Translations under genes and position numbers: made by a program | Part shown: piece after piece, positions 36,936 to 44,637 of the stretch | Position numbering within the stretch: the first letter of the stretch is position 1 | Layout: every line of letters begins with the position of its first letter | The notes under the pieces: model-generated | The model's input: the letters and a program-made list of their open reading frames with translations, nothing else | Databases searched by the model: none | Told to the model about the DNA's origin: nothing | NCBI RefSeq assembly: GCF_048020265.1 | Contig: NZ_CP171843.1 | Coordinates: 868,001-932,000, forward strand | DNA: 64,000 nt | DNA from: Limnohabitans_A sp048020265 | GTDB lineage: Bacteria; Pseudomonadota; Gammaproteobacteria; Burkholderiales; Burkholderiaceae_C | Direction: 5' to 3'

Positions 36936-38153
36936 ATGACCACGCCCCACTTCCCCATTTACCTTGACTACGGCGCGACCAACCCTTGCGATCCTCGCGT
37001 TGTGGACGCCATCGTCCCTTGGCTGCGCGAGCACTTTGGCAACCCTGCTTCACGCAGCCACGCCTGGGGCTGGGAAGCCGAAGCCGCTGTTGAAACCGCC
37101 CGCGAGCAAGTGGCAGACCTGATCGGCGCAGACCCCCGCGAAATCGTCTGGACCAGCGGCGCCACCGAGTCCAACAATCTGGCCATCAAGGGCGCAGCGC
37201 ATTTCTACAAGTCACGCGGTAAGCACCTGATCACCGTCAAGACCGAGCACAAAGCGGTGCTGGACACCATGCGCGAGCTGGAGCGCCAGGGTTTTGAAGT
37301 CACTTATATGGACGTGCAGGCCGATGGCTTGCTGAACATGGATGCGCTCAAAGCTGCCATTCGCCCTGACACCATCCTGATCAGCGTGATGTTCGTGAAC
37401 AACGAAATCGGCGTGATCCAGGACGTGACCGCCATTGGCAATCTTTGCCGCGAAAAAGGCATCGTCTTCCACGTGGATGCCGCGCAAGCCACGGGCAAGG
37501 TCGAGATCGACATGACCCAGCTGCCCATCGACCTGATGAGTCTGGCCTCCCACAAAACCTATGGCCCCAAAGGCATTGGCGCTTTGTATGTGCGCCGCAA
37601 GCCCCGCATTCGCCTGGAAGCGCAAATGCACGGCGGCGGCCACGAGCGCGGCATGCGCTCGGGCACCTTGCCCACCCACCAGTGCGTTGGCATGGGTGAG
37701 GCCTTCCGTATCGCCAAGCTGGAAATGGCCCAAGACAACGCCAAGGCGCGTGCCTTGCACGACCGCCTGATCAACGGCCTGAGCGACATGGAGCAGGTGT
37801 TTTTGAATGGCCACGCCACGCAGCGCGTGCCGCACAACATCAACATGAGCTTCAACTTCGTCGAAGGCGAATCGCTGATCATGGGCATCAAAGGCCTGGC
37901 CGTGTCGTCTGGCTCGGCCTGCACTTCGGCCAGCCTGGAGCCCAGCTATGTGCTGCGTGCCTTGGGCCGCAGTGACGAGTTGGCCCACAGCAGCTTGCGC
38001 ATGACGATTGGCCGCTGGACCACTGAAGAAGATATTGACTACGCGATCAAGACCATCCGCGAGAACGTGGCCAAGCTGCGCGAACTCAGCCCTCTGTGGG
38101 AAATGCACAAGGATGGCATCGACCTGAGCACCATCCAGTGGGCCGCTCACTGA
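36936..38153 (+). CDS. iscS: Cysteine desulfurase
   Basis: A PLP enzyme that extracts sulfur from cysteine and passes it to IscU and other acceptors. The 405-residue product has the PLP lysine at position 207 in SHKTYGPKGIG and the catalytic Cys329 in SGSACTSASLEPSYVL, on the mobile loop of group I enzymes. The N-terminal start MTTPHFPIYLDYGATNP has Gly-Ala-Thr-Asn where most homologues read Ser-Ala-Thr-Thr; the effect is unknown. It follows iscR after 19 bp. Confidence 0.95.
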   Translation: MTTPHFPIYLDYGATNPCDPRVVDAIVPWLREHFGNPASRSHAWGWEAEAAVETAREQVADLIGADPREIVWTSGATESNNLAIKGAAHFYKSRGKHLITVKTEHKAVLDTMRELERQGFEVTYMDVQADGLLNMDALKAAIRPDTILISVMFVNNEIGVIQDVTAIGNLCREKGIVFHVDAAQATGKVEIDMTQLPIDLMSLASHKTYGPKGIGALYVRRKPRIRLEAQMHGGGHERGMRSGTLPTHQCVGMGEAFRIAKLEMAQDNAKARALHDRLINGLSDMEQVFLNGHATQRVPHNINMSFNFVEGESLIMGIKGLAVSSGSACTSASLEPSYVLRALGRSDELAHSSLRMTIGRWTTEEDIDYAIKTIRENVAKLRELSPLWEMHKDGIDLSTIQWAAH

Positions 38154-38185
38154 GTTCACATTGACCTGAATACGGAGAAAACACC

Positions 38186-38572
38186 ATGGCTTATTCTGAA
38201 AAAGTGGTCGACCACTATGAAAACCCCCGCAACGTGGGTTCTTTTGACAAAGGCGACGACAGCGTGGGCACCGGCATGGTCGGTGCACCGGCTTGCGGCG
38301 ACGTGATGAAGTTGCAAATCAAGGTCAACCCGCAAACCGGGGTGATCGAAGACGCACGCTTCAAGACCTACGGTTGCGGCTCGGCCATCGCCTCCAGCTC
38401 ACTCGTCACCGAATGGGTCAAGGGCAAAACGCTCGACGAAGCAGCGGCCCTGAAGAACAGTCAGATCGCCGAAGAGCTGGCGCTGCCACCTGTCAAGATC
38501 CATTGCTCCATCCTGGCCGAAGACGCCATCAAGGCTGCCGTGGATGACTACAAAAAGAAACACCTGAACTGA
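38186..38572 (+). CDS. iscU: Fe-S cluster assembly scaffold
   Basis: A 128-residue scaffold on which [2Fe-2S] clusters are built. Three conserved cysteines are visible in APACGDVMKLQI, KTYGCGSAIASSS and KIHCSILAEDA, and LPPVKIHC is the HscA recognition motif (LPPVK). It lies 32 bp after iscS. Confidence 0.96.
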   Translation: MAYSEKVVDHYENPRNVGSFDKGDDSVGTGMVGAPACGDVMKLQIKVNPQTGVIEDARFKTYGCGSAIASSSLVTEWVKGKTLDEAAALKNSQIAEELALPPVKIHCSILAEDAIKAAVDDYKKKHLN

Positions 38573-38573
38573 C

Positions 38574-38897
38574 ATGGCCATCACACTGTCTGCTGCCGCC
38601 GCACGGCACGTGAACCGCTACCTGGCCAAGCGTGGCTCGGGTGTCGGTGTGCGCCTGGGCGTCAAGACCACCGGCTGCTCGGGTCTGGCTTACAAGCTCG
38701 AGTACGTGGACGAAATCGCCCCTGAAGACGTGGTGTTTGAAGGTCACGGCGTCAAGGTGTTGGTGGACCCCAAAAGCCTGGCCTACATCGACGGCACCGA
38801 ACTCGACTTCGTGCGCGAAGGCCTGAATGAGGGCTTTCGCTTCAACAACCCCAACGAGCGTGACCGCTGCGGTTGCGGTGAGTCGTTCCGCGTGTGA
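38574..38897 (+). CDS. iscA: Iron-sulfur assembly protein, A-type carrier
   Basis: A 107-residue A-type carrier that delivers clusters to apoproteins. The cysteine triad is visible as GCSGLAYK and the C-terminal RCGCGESF. Its ATG begins 1 bp after the iscU stop and its end overlaps the hscB GTG by 4 nt. Confidence 0.95.
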   Translation: MAITLSAAAARHVNRYLAKRGSGVGVRLGVKTTGCSGLAYKLEYVDEIAPEDVVFEGHGVKVLVDPKSLAYIDGTELDFVREGLNEGFRFNNPNERDRCGCGESFRV

Positions 38898-39412
38898 TCT
38901 CGCTGCAAGCCAACGACTTCGAGCTGTTTGACGTGCCGGTGCAGTTCGCGCAGGACCGCGCACAGCTCGACGCCCGTTGGAAAGCCCTGCAGCGCGAAGC
39001 CCATCCCGACCGCTTCGCCGCCGAAGGCGCAGCCGCCCAGCGCGTGGCCATGCAGTGGTCGGTGCGCATCAACGAGGCGTACCAGCGCCTCAAAGACCCG
39101 CTCAAGCGCGCCGCTTATTTGTGTGAGCTGCGCGGAGCGCCCGTGCAGGCTGAGAACAACACGGCCATGCCTGCTGCATTCTTGATGCAGCAAATGGAAT
39201 GGCGTGAAAGCCTGGACGATACGGAATCCGCTCAAGGATTGGAAGCCCTGGCGGATGAAGTGTCTGCCGAGCAGCGCCGTGTGCAGCAAGAATTGGCCCG
39301 TTTGCTGGATGAAGCCCAAGACCCTGTGCAGGCCGTGGGGCAGGTGAGGGCGCTGATGTTCATCGAGCGCTTCACGCAAGAAGTGAACGCTAAACTCGAC
39401 CGATTGACCTGA
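38894..39412 (+). CDS. hscB: Co-chaperone HscB (J-type)
   Basis: A 172-residue J-protein that delivers IscU to HscA. The J-domain occupies the N-terminal 75 residues with the HPD motif in REAHPDRFA. The C-terminal three-helix domain that contacts IscU follows. The start is GTG 38894, overlapping the iscA stop by 4 nt. No tetracysteine zinc domain is present, as expected for the bacterial form. Confidence 0.93.
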   Translation: MISLQANDFELFDVPVQFAQDRAQLDARWKALQREAHPDRFAAEGAAAQRVAMQWSVRINEAYQRLKDPLKRAAYLCELRGAPVQAENNTAMPAAFLMQQMEWRESLDDTESAQGLEALADEVSAEQRRVQQELARLLDEAQDPVQAVGQVRALMFIERFTQEVNAKLDRLT

Positions 39413-39428
39413 ATTTTCCCGATTGACC

Positions 39429-41306
39429 ATGGCCTTATTGCAGATATCCGAACCGGGCCAGTCGCCCGACCCGCACCAGCGTCGCATCGCGGTGGGCATT
39501 GACCTGGGCACCACCCATTCGCTGGTGGCTTCGGTGCGCAACGGCGTGGCCGAGTGTTTGCCCGACGACGATGGCCGCGTGATCCTGCCTTCGGTCGTGC
39601 GCTTCATGCCGGGCCAAGGTCGCCAGATCGGCTTTGACGCGGTGCAGTCGGCGGCCACTGACCCGGTCAACACCATCGCCTCGGTCAAGCGTTTCATGGG
39701 CCGTGGCCTGAACGACATCGCCGACCGCAGCAAACTGCCTTATGAGTTCACCGCCAGCGAAGGCACAGCCAAGGGTGGCATGCTCAGCATCCAAACGGTG
39801 CAAGGCCCCAAATCGCCTGTGGAGGTGAGTGCCGAAATTTTGGCCACCCTGCGTTACCGCGCCGAAGACACCTTCAACGACGACCTGTACGGCGCGGTCA
39901 TCACTGTGCCTGCCTACTTTGACGACGCCCAGCGCCAGGCCACCAAAGATGCCGCGCAACTGGCCGGCTTGAACGTGCTGCGCCTGATCAATGAACCCAC
40001 GGCTGCGGCGATTGCCTATGGCCTCGACAACGCGAGCGAAGGCGTTTACGCCGTGTTCGATCTGGGCGGCGGCACCTTCGACATTTCGATCCTGCGCCTG
40101 ACGCAAGGCGTGTTCGAAGTGCTGTCAACTGGCGGCGACTCGGCCTTGGGCGGTGACGATTACGACCAGGCCCTGGCCGACTTCGCCATGGCCCAGCAGC
40201 CTGGCTTGCAAGCCGCCACAGCCGAAGACAAAACCCAACTCAAGGCAGCGGCCCGTGCAGCCAAAGAGGCTTTGACCAACGCCGACACCGCCAGCCTGAA
40301 TGTGGCTCTGTCCACCGGCGCTTTGTCGGTGCAAATCAGCCGCGCCGATTTCGAGCAAGCCACCCAGGCCCTGACGGCCCGCTGCATCACCGCCGTTCGC
40401 AAAGCGCTGCGTGATGCAAAACTGGAAAAAGAAGACGTGCAAGGCGTGGTCATGGTGGGCGGCTCCACCCGCATGCCGCAAATCCAGCAAGCCGTGGCCG
40501 ACTTTTTTGGTCAGGCCCCGCTCAACAACCTCAACCCCGACGAAGTCGTCGCTCTGGGCGCGGCCATTCAGGCTAACCAATTGGCGGGCAACAACGCCGC
40601 TGGCGAACTGCTTTTGCTGGATGTGATCCCGCTGTCCTTGGGTATCGAAACCATGGGCGGCCTGGTCGAGCGCATCATCCCGCGCAACCAGACCATCCCC
40701 ACCGCCATGGCGCAAGACTTCACCACCTACCAGGACGGCCAGACCGCGCTGGCGCTGCATGTGGTGCAGGGCGAACGCGATCTGGTGCAAGACTGCCGTA
40801 GCCTGGCCCGCTTTGAGTTGCGTGGCATCCCACCCATGGCCGCAGGTGCTGCCCGCATCCGCGTGACTTTCACGGTCGATGCCGATGGCCTGCTGAGTGT
40901 GGGCGCCAAAGAACAAATCAGCGGTGTCGAAGCCCGCATCGATGTCAAGCCCTCGTATGGCCTGAGCGACGATCAGATCGCCACCATGCTGCAAGAAAGC
41001 TTCACCACCGCCCAAGCCGACATGAAGGCGCGTGCCCTGGTCGAGGCACGGGTCGACGCCGATCGCATGCTGCTGGCTACGCGCAGCGCCTTGGCGGCCG
41101 ACGGCCATTTGTTGCAAGCGCAAGAGCGCAGCGCGATCGACGCCCTGATGGCCACCTTGCAAGCGGCTATTCAAACTGAGCAAGACGCCCAAGCGCTGGA
41201 ATCCTGCACTCAGGCGCTGGCCAAGGGCACTGAAGCCTTTGCTGCCGAGCGCATGAACCACAGCATCCAGAAAGCCCTGGCCGGTCAAAACATTCAGGCT
41301 TTGTAA
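39429..41306 (+). CDS. hscA: Hsp70-family chaperone HscA
   Basis: A specialised Hsp70 that acts on IscU through its LPPVK motif. The 625-residue protein has the nucleotide domain (GIDLGTTHSLVASV, NEPTAAAIAYGL, FDLGGGTFDISILR) and a substrate-binding domain from about residue 390 (LLLDVIPLSLGIETMGGL). ATG 39429 is used over the TTG at 39423. It is 16 bp after hscB and 27 bp before fdx, the standard isc order. Confidence 0.95.
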   Translation: MALLQISEPGQSPDPHQRRIAVGIDLGTTHSLVASVRNGVAECLPDDDGRVILPSVVRFMPGQGRQIGFDAVQSAATDPVNTIASVKRFMGRGLNDIADRSKLPYEFTASEGTAKGGMLSIQTVQGPKSPVEVSAEILATLRYRAEDTFNDDLYGAVITVPAYFDDAQRQATKDAAQLAGLNVLRLINEPTAAAIAYGLDNASEGVYAVFDLGGGTFDISILRLTQGVFEVLSTGGDSALGGDDYDQALADFAMAQQPGLQAATAEDKTQLKAAARAAKEALTNADTASLNVALSTGALSVQISRADFEQATQALTARCITAVRKALRDAKLEKEDVQGVVMVGGSTRMPQIQQAVADFFGQAPLNNLNPDEVVALGAAIQANQLAGNNAAGELLLLDVIPLSLGIETMGGLVERIIPRNQTIPTAMAQDFTTYQDGQTALALHVVQGERDLVQDCRSLARFELRGIPPMAAGAARIRVTFTVDADGLLSVGAKEQISGVEARIDVKPSYGLSDDQIATMLQESFTTAQADMKARALVEARVDADRMLLATRSALAADGHLLQAQERSAIDALMATLQAAIQTEQDAQALESCTQALAKGTEAFAAERMNHSIQKALAGQNIQAL

Positions 41307-41333
41307 GAGCCAGTTCCCACTGCAAAGACACCT

Positions 41334-41672
41334 ATGCCCGTCATCAAAATCCTGCCCCATCCTGAGTATTGTCCCCAAGGCGCCGAGATCACCGCGCCTG
41401 CTGGCACCAGCATTTGCGAAGCGCTGCTCGACAACCACATCAACATCGAACACGCTTGCGACATGAGCGCGGCCTGCACCACCTGCCATGTGGTGGTACG
41501 CGAAGGCTTCAACACACTCAATGAGATGGAAGAAACCGAGGAAGACCTGCTCGACCGCGCCTGGGGCCTGGAGCCCAACTCCCGTTTGAGCTGCCAGGCC
41601 TTTGTGGCCAAGAGTGATTTGGTGATCGAAATTCCGCGTTACACCATCAACCACGCCAAAGAACTTCACTGA
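41334..41672 (+). CDS. fdx: ISC-type [2Fe-2S] ferredoxin
   Basis: A 112-residue adrenodoxin-type ferredoxin that donates electrons in cluster assembly. The cluster cysteines are in EHACDMSAACTTCHVVV and RLSCQAF, the C-x5-C-x2-C...C arrangement of ISC ferredoxin. It is the last isc gene. dnaQ begins 16 bp later and may be cotranscribed, which would place a replication gene under IscR influence. Confidence 0.95.
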   Translation: MPVIKILPHPEYCPQGAEITAPAGTSICEALLDNHINIEHACDMSAACTTCHVVVREGFNTLNEMEETEEDLLDRAWGLEPNSRLSCQAFVAKSDLVIEIPRYTINHAKELH

Positions 41673-41688
41673 GCCGGAGTGACCATCC

Positions 41689-42399
41689 ATGCGTCAAATC
41701 GTTCTGGACACCGAAACCACGGGCCTTTCGGCCGAGGGCGGTGACCGCATCATCGAGCTGGGCTGTGTGGAGCTTTACGCGCGCAAGCTCACCGGTAACA
41801 ACCTGCATTTCTATTTCAACCCTGAGCGCGACAGCCACGAGGACGCGCTCAAGGTTCACGGCATCAGCAACGAGTTTTTGCGCGACAAGCCCAAGTTTGC
41901 CGAACTGGCCGAAGACATCCTGAACTACTTGGCCGATGCCGAGCTCATCATCCACAACGCGGCGTTTGACATTGGTTTTTTGAACAAAGAACTTGAACGC
42001 GTCGGTAAAAAGCCTTTGAAGGCCTATGTCAGCAACGTGATCGACACCTTGGCCCTGGCCAAGGAAATGTTCCCCGGCAAACGCAACAGTCTCGATGCCC
42101 TGTGCGATCGCCTGGAAGTGGACAACTCGGGCCGTACGCTGCACGGCGCCTTGCTCGATGCCGAGCTGCTGGCCGACGTCTACATCAACATGACGCGCGG
42201 GCAAGAGGCTTTGTTGATCGATGCGGGCGATACGCCCAGCGATTCGCAAAGTGTGCTGGTGCAAGTGGACTTGCGGCAATACGCTTTGCCCATCTTATCG
42301 GCCAATGCACAAGAGGTGGCCGCGCACGAAGAGGTGCTGTCGCAACTCGATAAGTCCAGTGGCGGTAAAACCGTTTGGCGTCAATTACACGCCGCTTGA
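41689..42399 (+). CDS. dnaQ: DNA polymerase III epsilon subunit (3'-5' proofreading exonuclease)
   Basis: A DEDDh exonuclease that proofreads for the replicative polymerase. The 236-residue protein has ExoI (VLDTETTGLS), ExoII (IIHNAAFDIGFLNKEL) and ExoIII (HGALLDAELLADVYINM) with the catalytic acids and histidine. The C-terminal 50 residues should form the clamp and alpha-subunit contact. It directly follows fdx. A tRNA-Val gene begins 88 bp after its stop. Confidence 0.93.
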   Translation: MRQIVLDTETTGLSAEGGDRIIELGCVELYARKLTGNNLHFYFNPERDSHEDALKVHGISNEFLRDKPKFAELAEDILNYLADAELIIHNAAFDIGFLNKELERVGKKPLKAYVSNVIDTLALAKEMFPGKRNSLDALCDRLEVDNSGRTLHGALLDAELLADVYINMTRGQEALLIDAGDTPSDSQSVLVQVDLRQYALPILSANAQEVAAHEEVLSQLDKSSGGKTVWRQLHAA

Positions 42400-42455
42400 G
42401 GCCGCTGACAAGAATTCATTTTTTGCGCATGCAGGTCAATTCGACGGTATTTTTA

Positions 42456-42464
42456 TGCGATAAT
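42456..42464 (+). promoter_or_regulatory. Putative extended -10 promoter of tRNA-Val
   Basis: TGCGATAAT (the GATAAT hexamer at 42459-42464 with an upstream TG) lies 24 bp before the first tRNA base. The -35 region is weak (TTCGAC at 42440-42445 is too close). Confidence 0.45.
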
Positions 42465-42487
42465 TCAGACCTTCGCTGAGAAGCGTA

Positions 42488-42562
42488 GGGCGGTTAGCTC
42501 AGGGGTAGAGCACTGCATTCACACTGCAGGGGTCACAAGTTCGAAACTTGTACTGCCCACCA
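42488..42562 (+). tRNA. tRNA-Val (anticodon CAC)
   Basis: GGGCGGT (42488-42494) pairs with ACTGCCC (42552-42558). The D-arm is GCTC/GAGC, the anticodon stem is CTGCA/TGCAG with anticodon CAC at 42520-42522, and the T-arm contains TTCGAAA. CCA is encoded at 42560-42562. It reads GUG codons. Confidence 0.96.
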
Positions 42563-42577
42563 AAAAATTCCCGATAC

Positions 42578-42610
42578 AAAAGCACTTGAGAGAAATCCCA
42601 AGTGCTTTTT
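42578..42610 (+). terminator. Terminator after tRNA-Val
   Basis: AAAAGCACTTG (42578-42588) pairs with CAAGTGCTTTT (42599-42609) around a 10-base loop and continues into a T-run. Confidence 0.85.
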
Positions 42611-42710
42611 GTTTTGTCTGTCGACTTTTTCGCTCCGCGTTGATTCGTCTGGACGCCGGTGTCTGAGTTGCAGTAAGCTACAAGGCTTTCCACGTAACTT
42701 GTTGTCGTTC

Positions 42711-43166
42711 ATGGACAGTCCGCTTCCCTCCATCCCAGCTAAGCGCTACTTCACCATCGGTGAAGTGGGCGAATTGTGTGGCGTCAAACCGCACGTTTTG
42801 CGCTATTGGGAGCAGGAATTCACGCAATTGCGGCCCGTCAAACGCAGAGGTAATCGCCGCTATTACCAACACCACGAAGTGTTGATGATCCGGCGCATCC
42901 GTGACCTGCTTTACGACCAAGGTTTCACCATCAGCGGTGCACGCAATCGATTGCAAGAGTTGGTTCAGACTGATCGCCAGCTGAGACGTGATGCTTCTGA
43001 AGGCTTTGATCCTGCTGATTTGCGCAGCCGCTCAGACGCGCTGTCTAAGCAGCCGGGTGATCAGCCGGTTTCGGCGAGGTCCGAATTTTTCTTTTCCGAG
43101 ATCGCTTCTTCACCTCTTCATCAAGAGCTGCTTGAAATTAGAGCCTTGCTCACGCTTGAGGTCTGA
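42711..43166 (+). CDS. MerR-family transcriptional regulator
   Basis: A 151-residue regulator with an N-terminal MerR helix-turn-helix (YFTIGEVGELCGVKPHVLRYWEQEF, then RRGNRRYYQHHEVLMIRRIRDLL), a dimerisation helix (about residues 75-90) and a variable tail. ATG 42711 is used because the frame upstream of it is not MerR-like. In many betaproteobacteria this gene follows ihfA and precedes tRNA-Pro. Here tRNA-Pro follows, but a tRNA-Val terminator rather than ihfA lies upstream, so the gene has been separated from pheST-ihfA. No metal-binding cysteines are visible; the ligand is unknown. Confidence 0.88.
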   Translation: MDSPLPSIPAKRYFTIGEVGELCGVKPHVLRYWEQEFTQLRPVKRRGNRRYYQHHEVLMIRRIRDLLYDQGFTISGARNRLQELVQTDRQLRRDASEGFDPADLRSRSDALSKQPGDQPVSARSEFFFSEIASSPLHQELLEIRALLTLEV

Positions 43167-43182
43167 TTTATCCGGTTATAAT
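43156..43182 (+). promoter_or_regulatory. Promoter of tRNA-Pro
   Basis: A consensus TATAAT at 43177-43182 is preceded by TTGAGG (43156-43161) at 15 bp. The -35 falls inside the last codons of the MerR gene and the start point would be a few bases before the tRNA. Confidence 0.6.
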
Positions 43183-43193
43183 TTAAGTCTTGT

Positions 43194-43270
43194 CGGCGTG
43201 TAGCGCAGCCTGGTAGCGCACTTGCATGGGGTGCAAGGGGTCGCGAGTTCGAATCCCGCCACGCCGACCA
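43194..43270 (+). tRNA. tRNA-Pro (anticodon GGG)
   Basis: CGGCGTG (43194-43200) pairs with CACGCCG (43260-43266). The anticodon stem is CTTGC/GCAAG with anticodon GGG at 43228-43230. The T-loop contains TTCGAAT and CCA is encoded at 43268-43270. It reads CCC codons. Confidence 0.96.
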
Positions 43271-43287
43271 TTTTTGATAAAACATCA

Positions 43288-43321
43288 ACGAGCTAAACCT
43301 TATCAGGTTTAGCTCGTTTTT
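43288..43321 (+). terminator. Terminator after tRNA-Pro
   Basis: ACGAGCTAAACCT (43288-43300) pairs perfectly with AGGTTTAGCTCGT (43305-43317) around TATC, followed by T-rich sequence. Confidence 0.92.
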
Positions 43322-43501
43322 GTTTGTGCGCTTAAATCCTTTCTGTATCCTTTTGCTGCTGTCAGCCTGAGCGAAGCGATGGCGAGGCGTGCTGACTTTG
43401 AGGTTCTTGGGTAAAAATATGGCTCAATGTCCCCAAATAGGGGTGGCCAAGGCGGCTTCTCGAGCCTAATATTGACAACTCTGTTAATTTTGTAATTTCA
43501 A

Positions 43502-44131
43502 ATGAGTGCCTCCACTCGCGGTCATGTGTACGTTGTCGATGACAATTCTGACATCCGTGTTTATCTGACCGATTTGCTTGGGCAGATGGGTTATAGCATT
43601 GAGGGCTATGAGAGCGCGCAAACGTTCCTGCAGCAATCCTTTGACATGTTCCCGGCGGTTTTGGTGCTGGATGTGCGCATGCCCAACATGTCCGGCATCG
43701 AGTTGCAGGAAAAAATGAAAACGTTGGGGCGGCATACGCCCATCATCTTCATCAGTGGTGAGAGCCAGTCCGAAGAAATCATCCGGGCTATGAAAGGCCA
43801 ACCGATCGAGTTCTTGTTGAAGCCATTTCAGATTCAGGACCTGATTGACGCTATTGAGCGTGGGCTGGCTTTGGATGCCTTGAATCGGGAAATATTCATT
43901 CGAAAAAACGAGATACGCCGCAAGTGGCTGACTTTGAGTTCGCGTGAGCGCGCGGTGTTCACCTTGATGCTGGAAGGGCACACCAACAAGGGTATCTCAG
44001 AGCACCTGGACATCTTGCCCGATACGGCCAAAAAACACCGAGCCAACGTTTTGCAGAAGATGGAAACACCACAGCTGTCTGATTTGTTGGCTTTGTGCAA
44101 AGGTCTTGACTTGAAAGCGCTGGAGCCATGA
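43502..44131 (+). CDS. Response regulator, FixJ/NarL type
   Basis: A 209-residue two-domain regulator. The receiver domain (about residues 7-120) has the acidic pair in VVDDNSDIR, the phosphorylatable Asp in VLDVRMPNMSG and the conserved Lys in FLLKPF. The C-terminal LuxR-type helix-turn-helix (about 142-200) opens LSSREREAV-like as LSSRERAVFTLMLEGHTNKGISEHL. No histidine kinase gene is adjacent. The ATG has no clear ribosome site, and TTGACA at 43472-43477 lies only 24 bp upstream, so a very short or leaderless 5' end is possible. A small partner gene overlaps its stop by 4 nt. Confidence 0.88.
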   Translation: MSASTRGHVYVVDDNSDIRVYLTDLLGQMGYSIEGYESAQTFLQQSFDMFPAVLVLDVRMPNMSGIELQEKMKTLGRHTPIIFISGESQSEEIIRAMKGQPIEFLLKPFQIQDLIDAIERGLALDALNREIFIRKNEIRRKWLTLSSRERAVFTLMLEGHTNKGISEHLDILPDTAKKHRANVLQKMETPQLSDLLALCKGLDLKALEP

Positions 44132-44376
44132 ACTCAGCCTGGGAACCCTGGTCCGAGGAAGAAGCTACTGTGCTGCAAAAGCTCAGGCTGGAAGCGCAGA
44201 TTGACAGCACTCGATTTGCCGCAGAAAACGCAATTTCTAGTGCTCAATTGTTGCAGCTGGAAAGCGGCGGGGATTCCTTGTTCTATTCACCAGCCATCAA
44301 AGCGCATCTGGGTCGAAAACTGATCAAGAAACTTCAGGCACGATCCAGTGTGTCGGGCACACACAACCGGTTCTGA
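44128..44376 (+). CDS. Small protein coupled to the response regulator, unknown function
   Basis: An 82-residue protein with a Trp-rich opening (MNSAWEPWSEEEATVLQKLR) and a predominantly helical, charged body ending in a Lys-rich KLIKKLQARSS segment. Its ATG overlaps the response regulator stop by 4 nt, so translation is coupled. The helical N-terminus resembles a small DNA-binding or protein-binding fold, but I do not recognise a family. It may modulate the adjacent regulator; this is inference. Confidence 0.65.
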   Translation: MNSAWEPWSEEEATVLQKLRLEAQIDSTRFAAENAISSAQLLQLESGGDSLFYSPAIKAHLGRKLIKKLQARSSVSGTHNRF

Positions 44377-44440
44377 GCAAACCAGTCAAACAATGGAACA
44401 TTTGCTTGGTTAGATGATGAGTGTTTCTTGATTTGATGCC

Positions 44441-44475
44441 AAAGAAAAAGCCTCTGCACGTGAATGCAGAGGCTT
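44441..44475 (-). terminator. Terminator of tRNA-Asn
   Basis: AAGCCTCTGCA (44448-44458) and TGCAGAGGCTT (44465-44475) form an 11-bp stem around CGTGAA. On the minus strand a TTTTTCTTT tail follows, so it terminates leftward transcripts from tRNA-Asn. Confidence 0.88.
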
Positions 44476-44482
44476 GTCTTTT

Positions 44483-44558
44483 TGGCTCCTCAACCTGGGC
44501 TCGAACCAGGGACCTACGGATTAACAGTCCGGCGCTCTACCGACTGAGCTATTGAGGA
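44483..44558 (-). tRNA. tRNA-Asn (anticodon GTT)
   Basis: On the minus strand the acceptor TCCTCAA pairs with TTGAGGA. The anticodon loop reads CTGTTAA, with GTT as the anticodon, the T-loop contains TTCGAGC, and CCA is encoded (44483-44485 in complement). 76 nt in all. Confidence 0.96.
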
Positions 44559-44602
44559 ATAGCTTTGAATTATAGAGTGGTTTTTGGGCTGTTTTGAGAG
44601 GG

Positions 44603-44631
44603 GCGGCAAGATTTTTTAAAAATCCTGCCGC
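44603..44631. terminator. Hairpin after the TonB receptor gene
   Basis: GCGGCA...TGCCGC flanks an inner GATTTTT/AAAAATC stem, placed 7 bp beyond the receptor stop. It lacks a good T-run on the receptor strand, so it may be a Rho-assisted terminator or an mRNA-stabilising hairpin. Confidence 0.45.
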
Positions 44632-44637
44632 TGTGTT

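Noticed and set aside
43363..43405. Imperfect inverted repeat GTCAGC...GCTGAC after tRNA-Pro, possibly a third copy of the cys-operon repeat
   Set aside because: The termini and inner dyad do not match the GTCATTGCGAG family; too weak to call.
42488..44558. Genomic island at the tRNA cluster
   Set aside because: No integrase, no direct repeat of a tRNA 3' end and no change in composition; the genes between are ordinary regulators.
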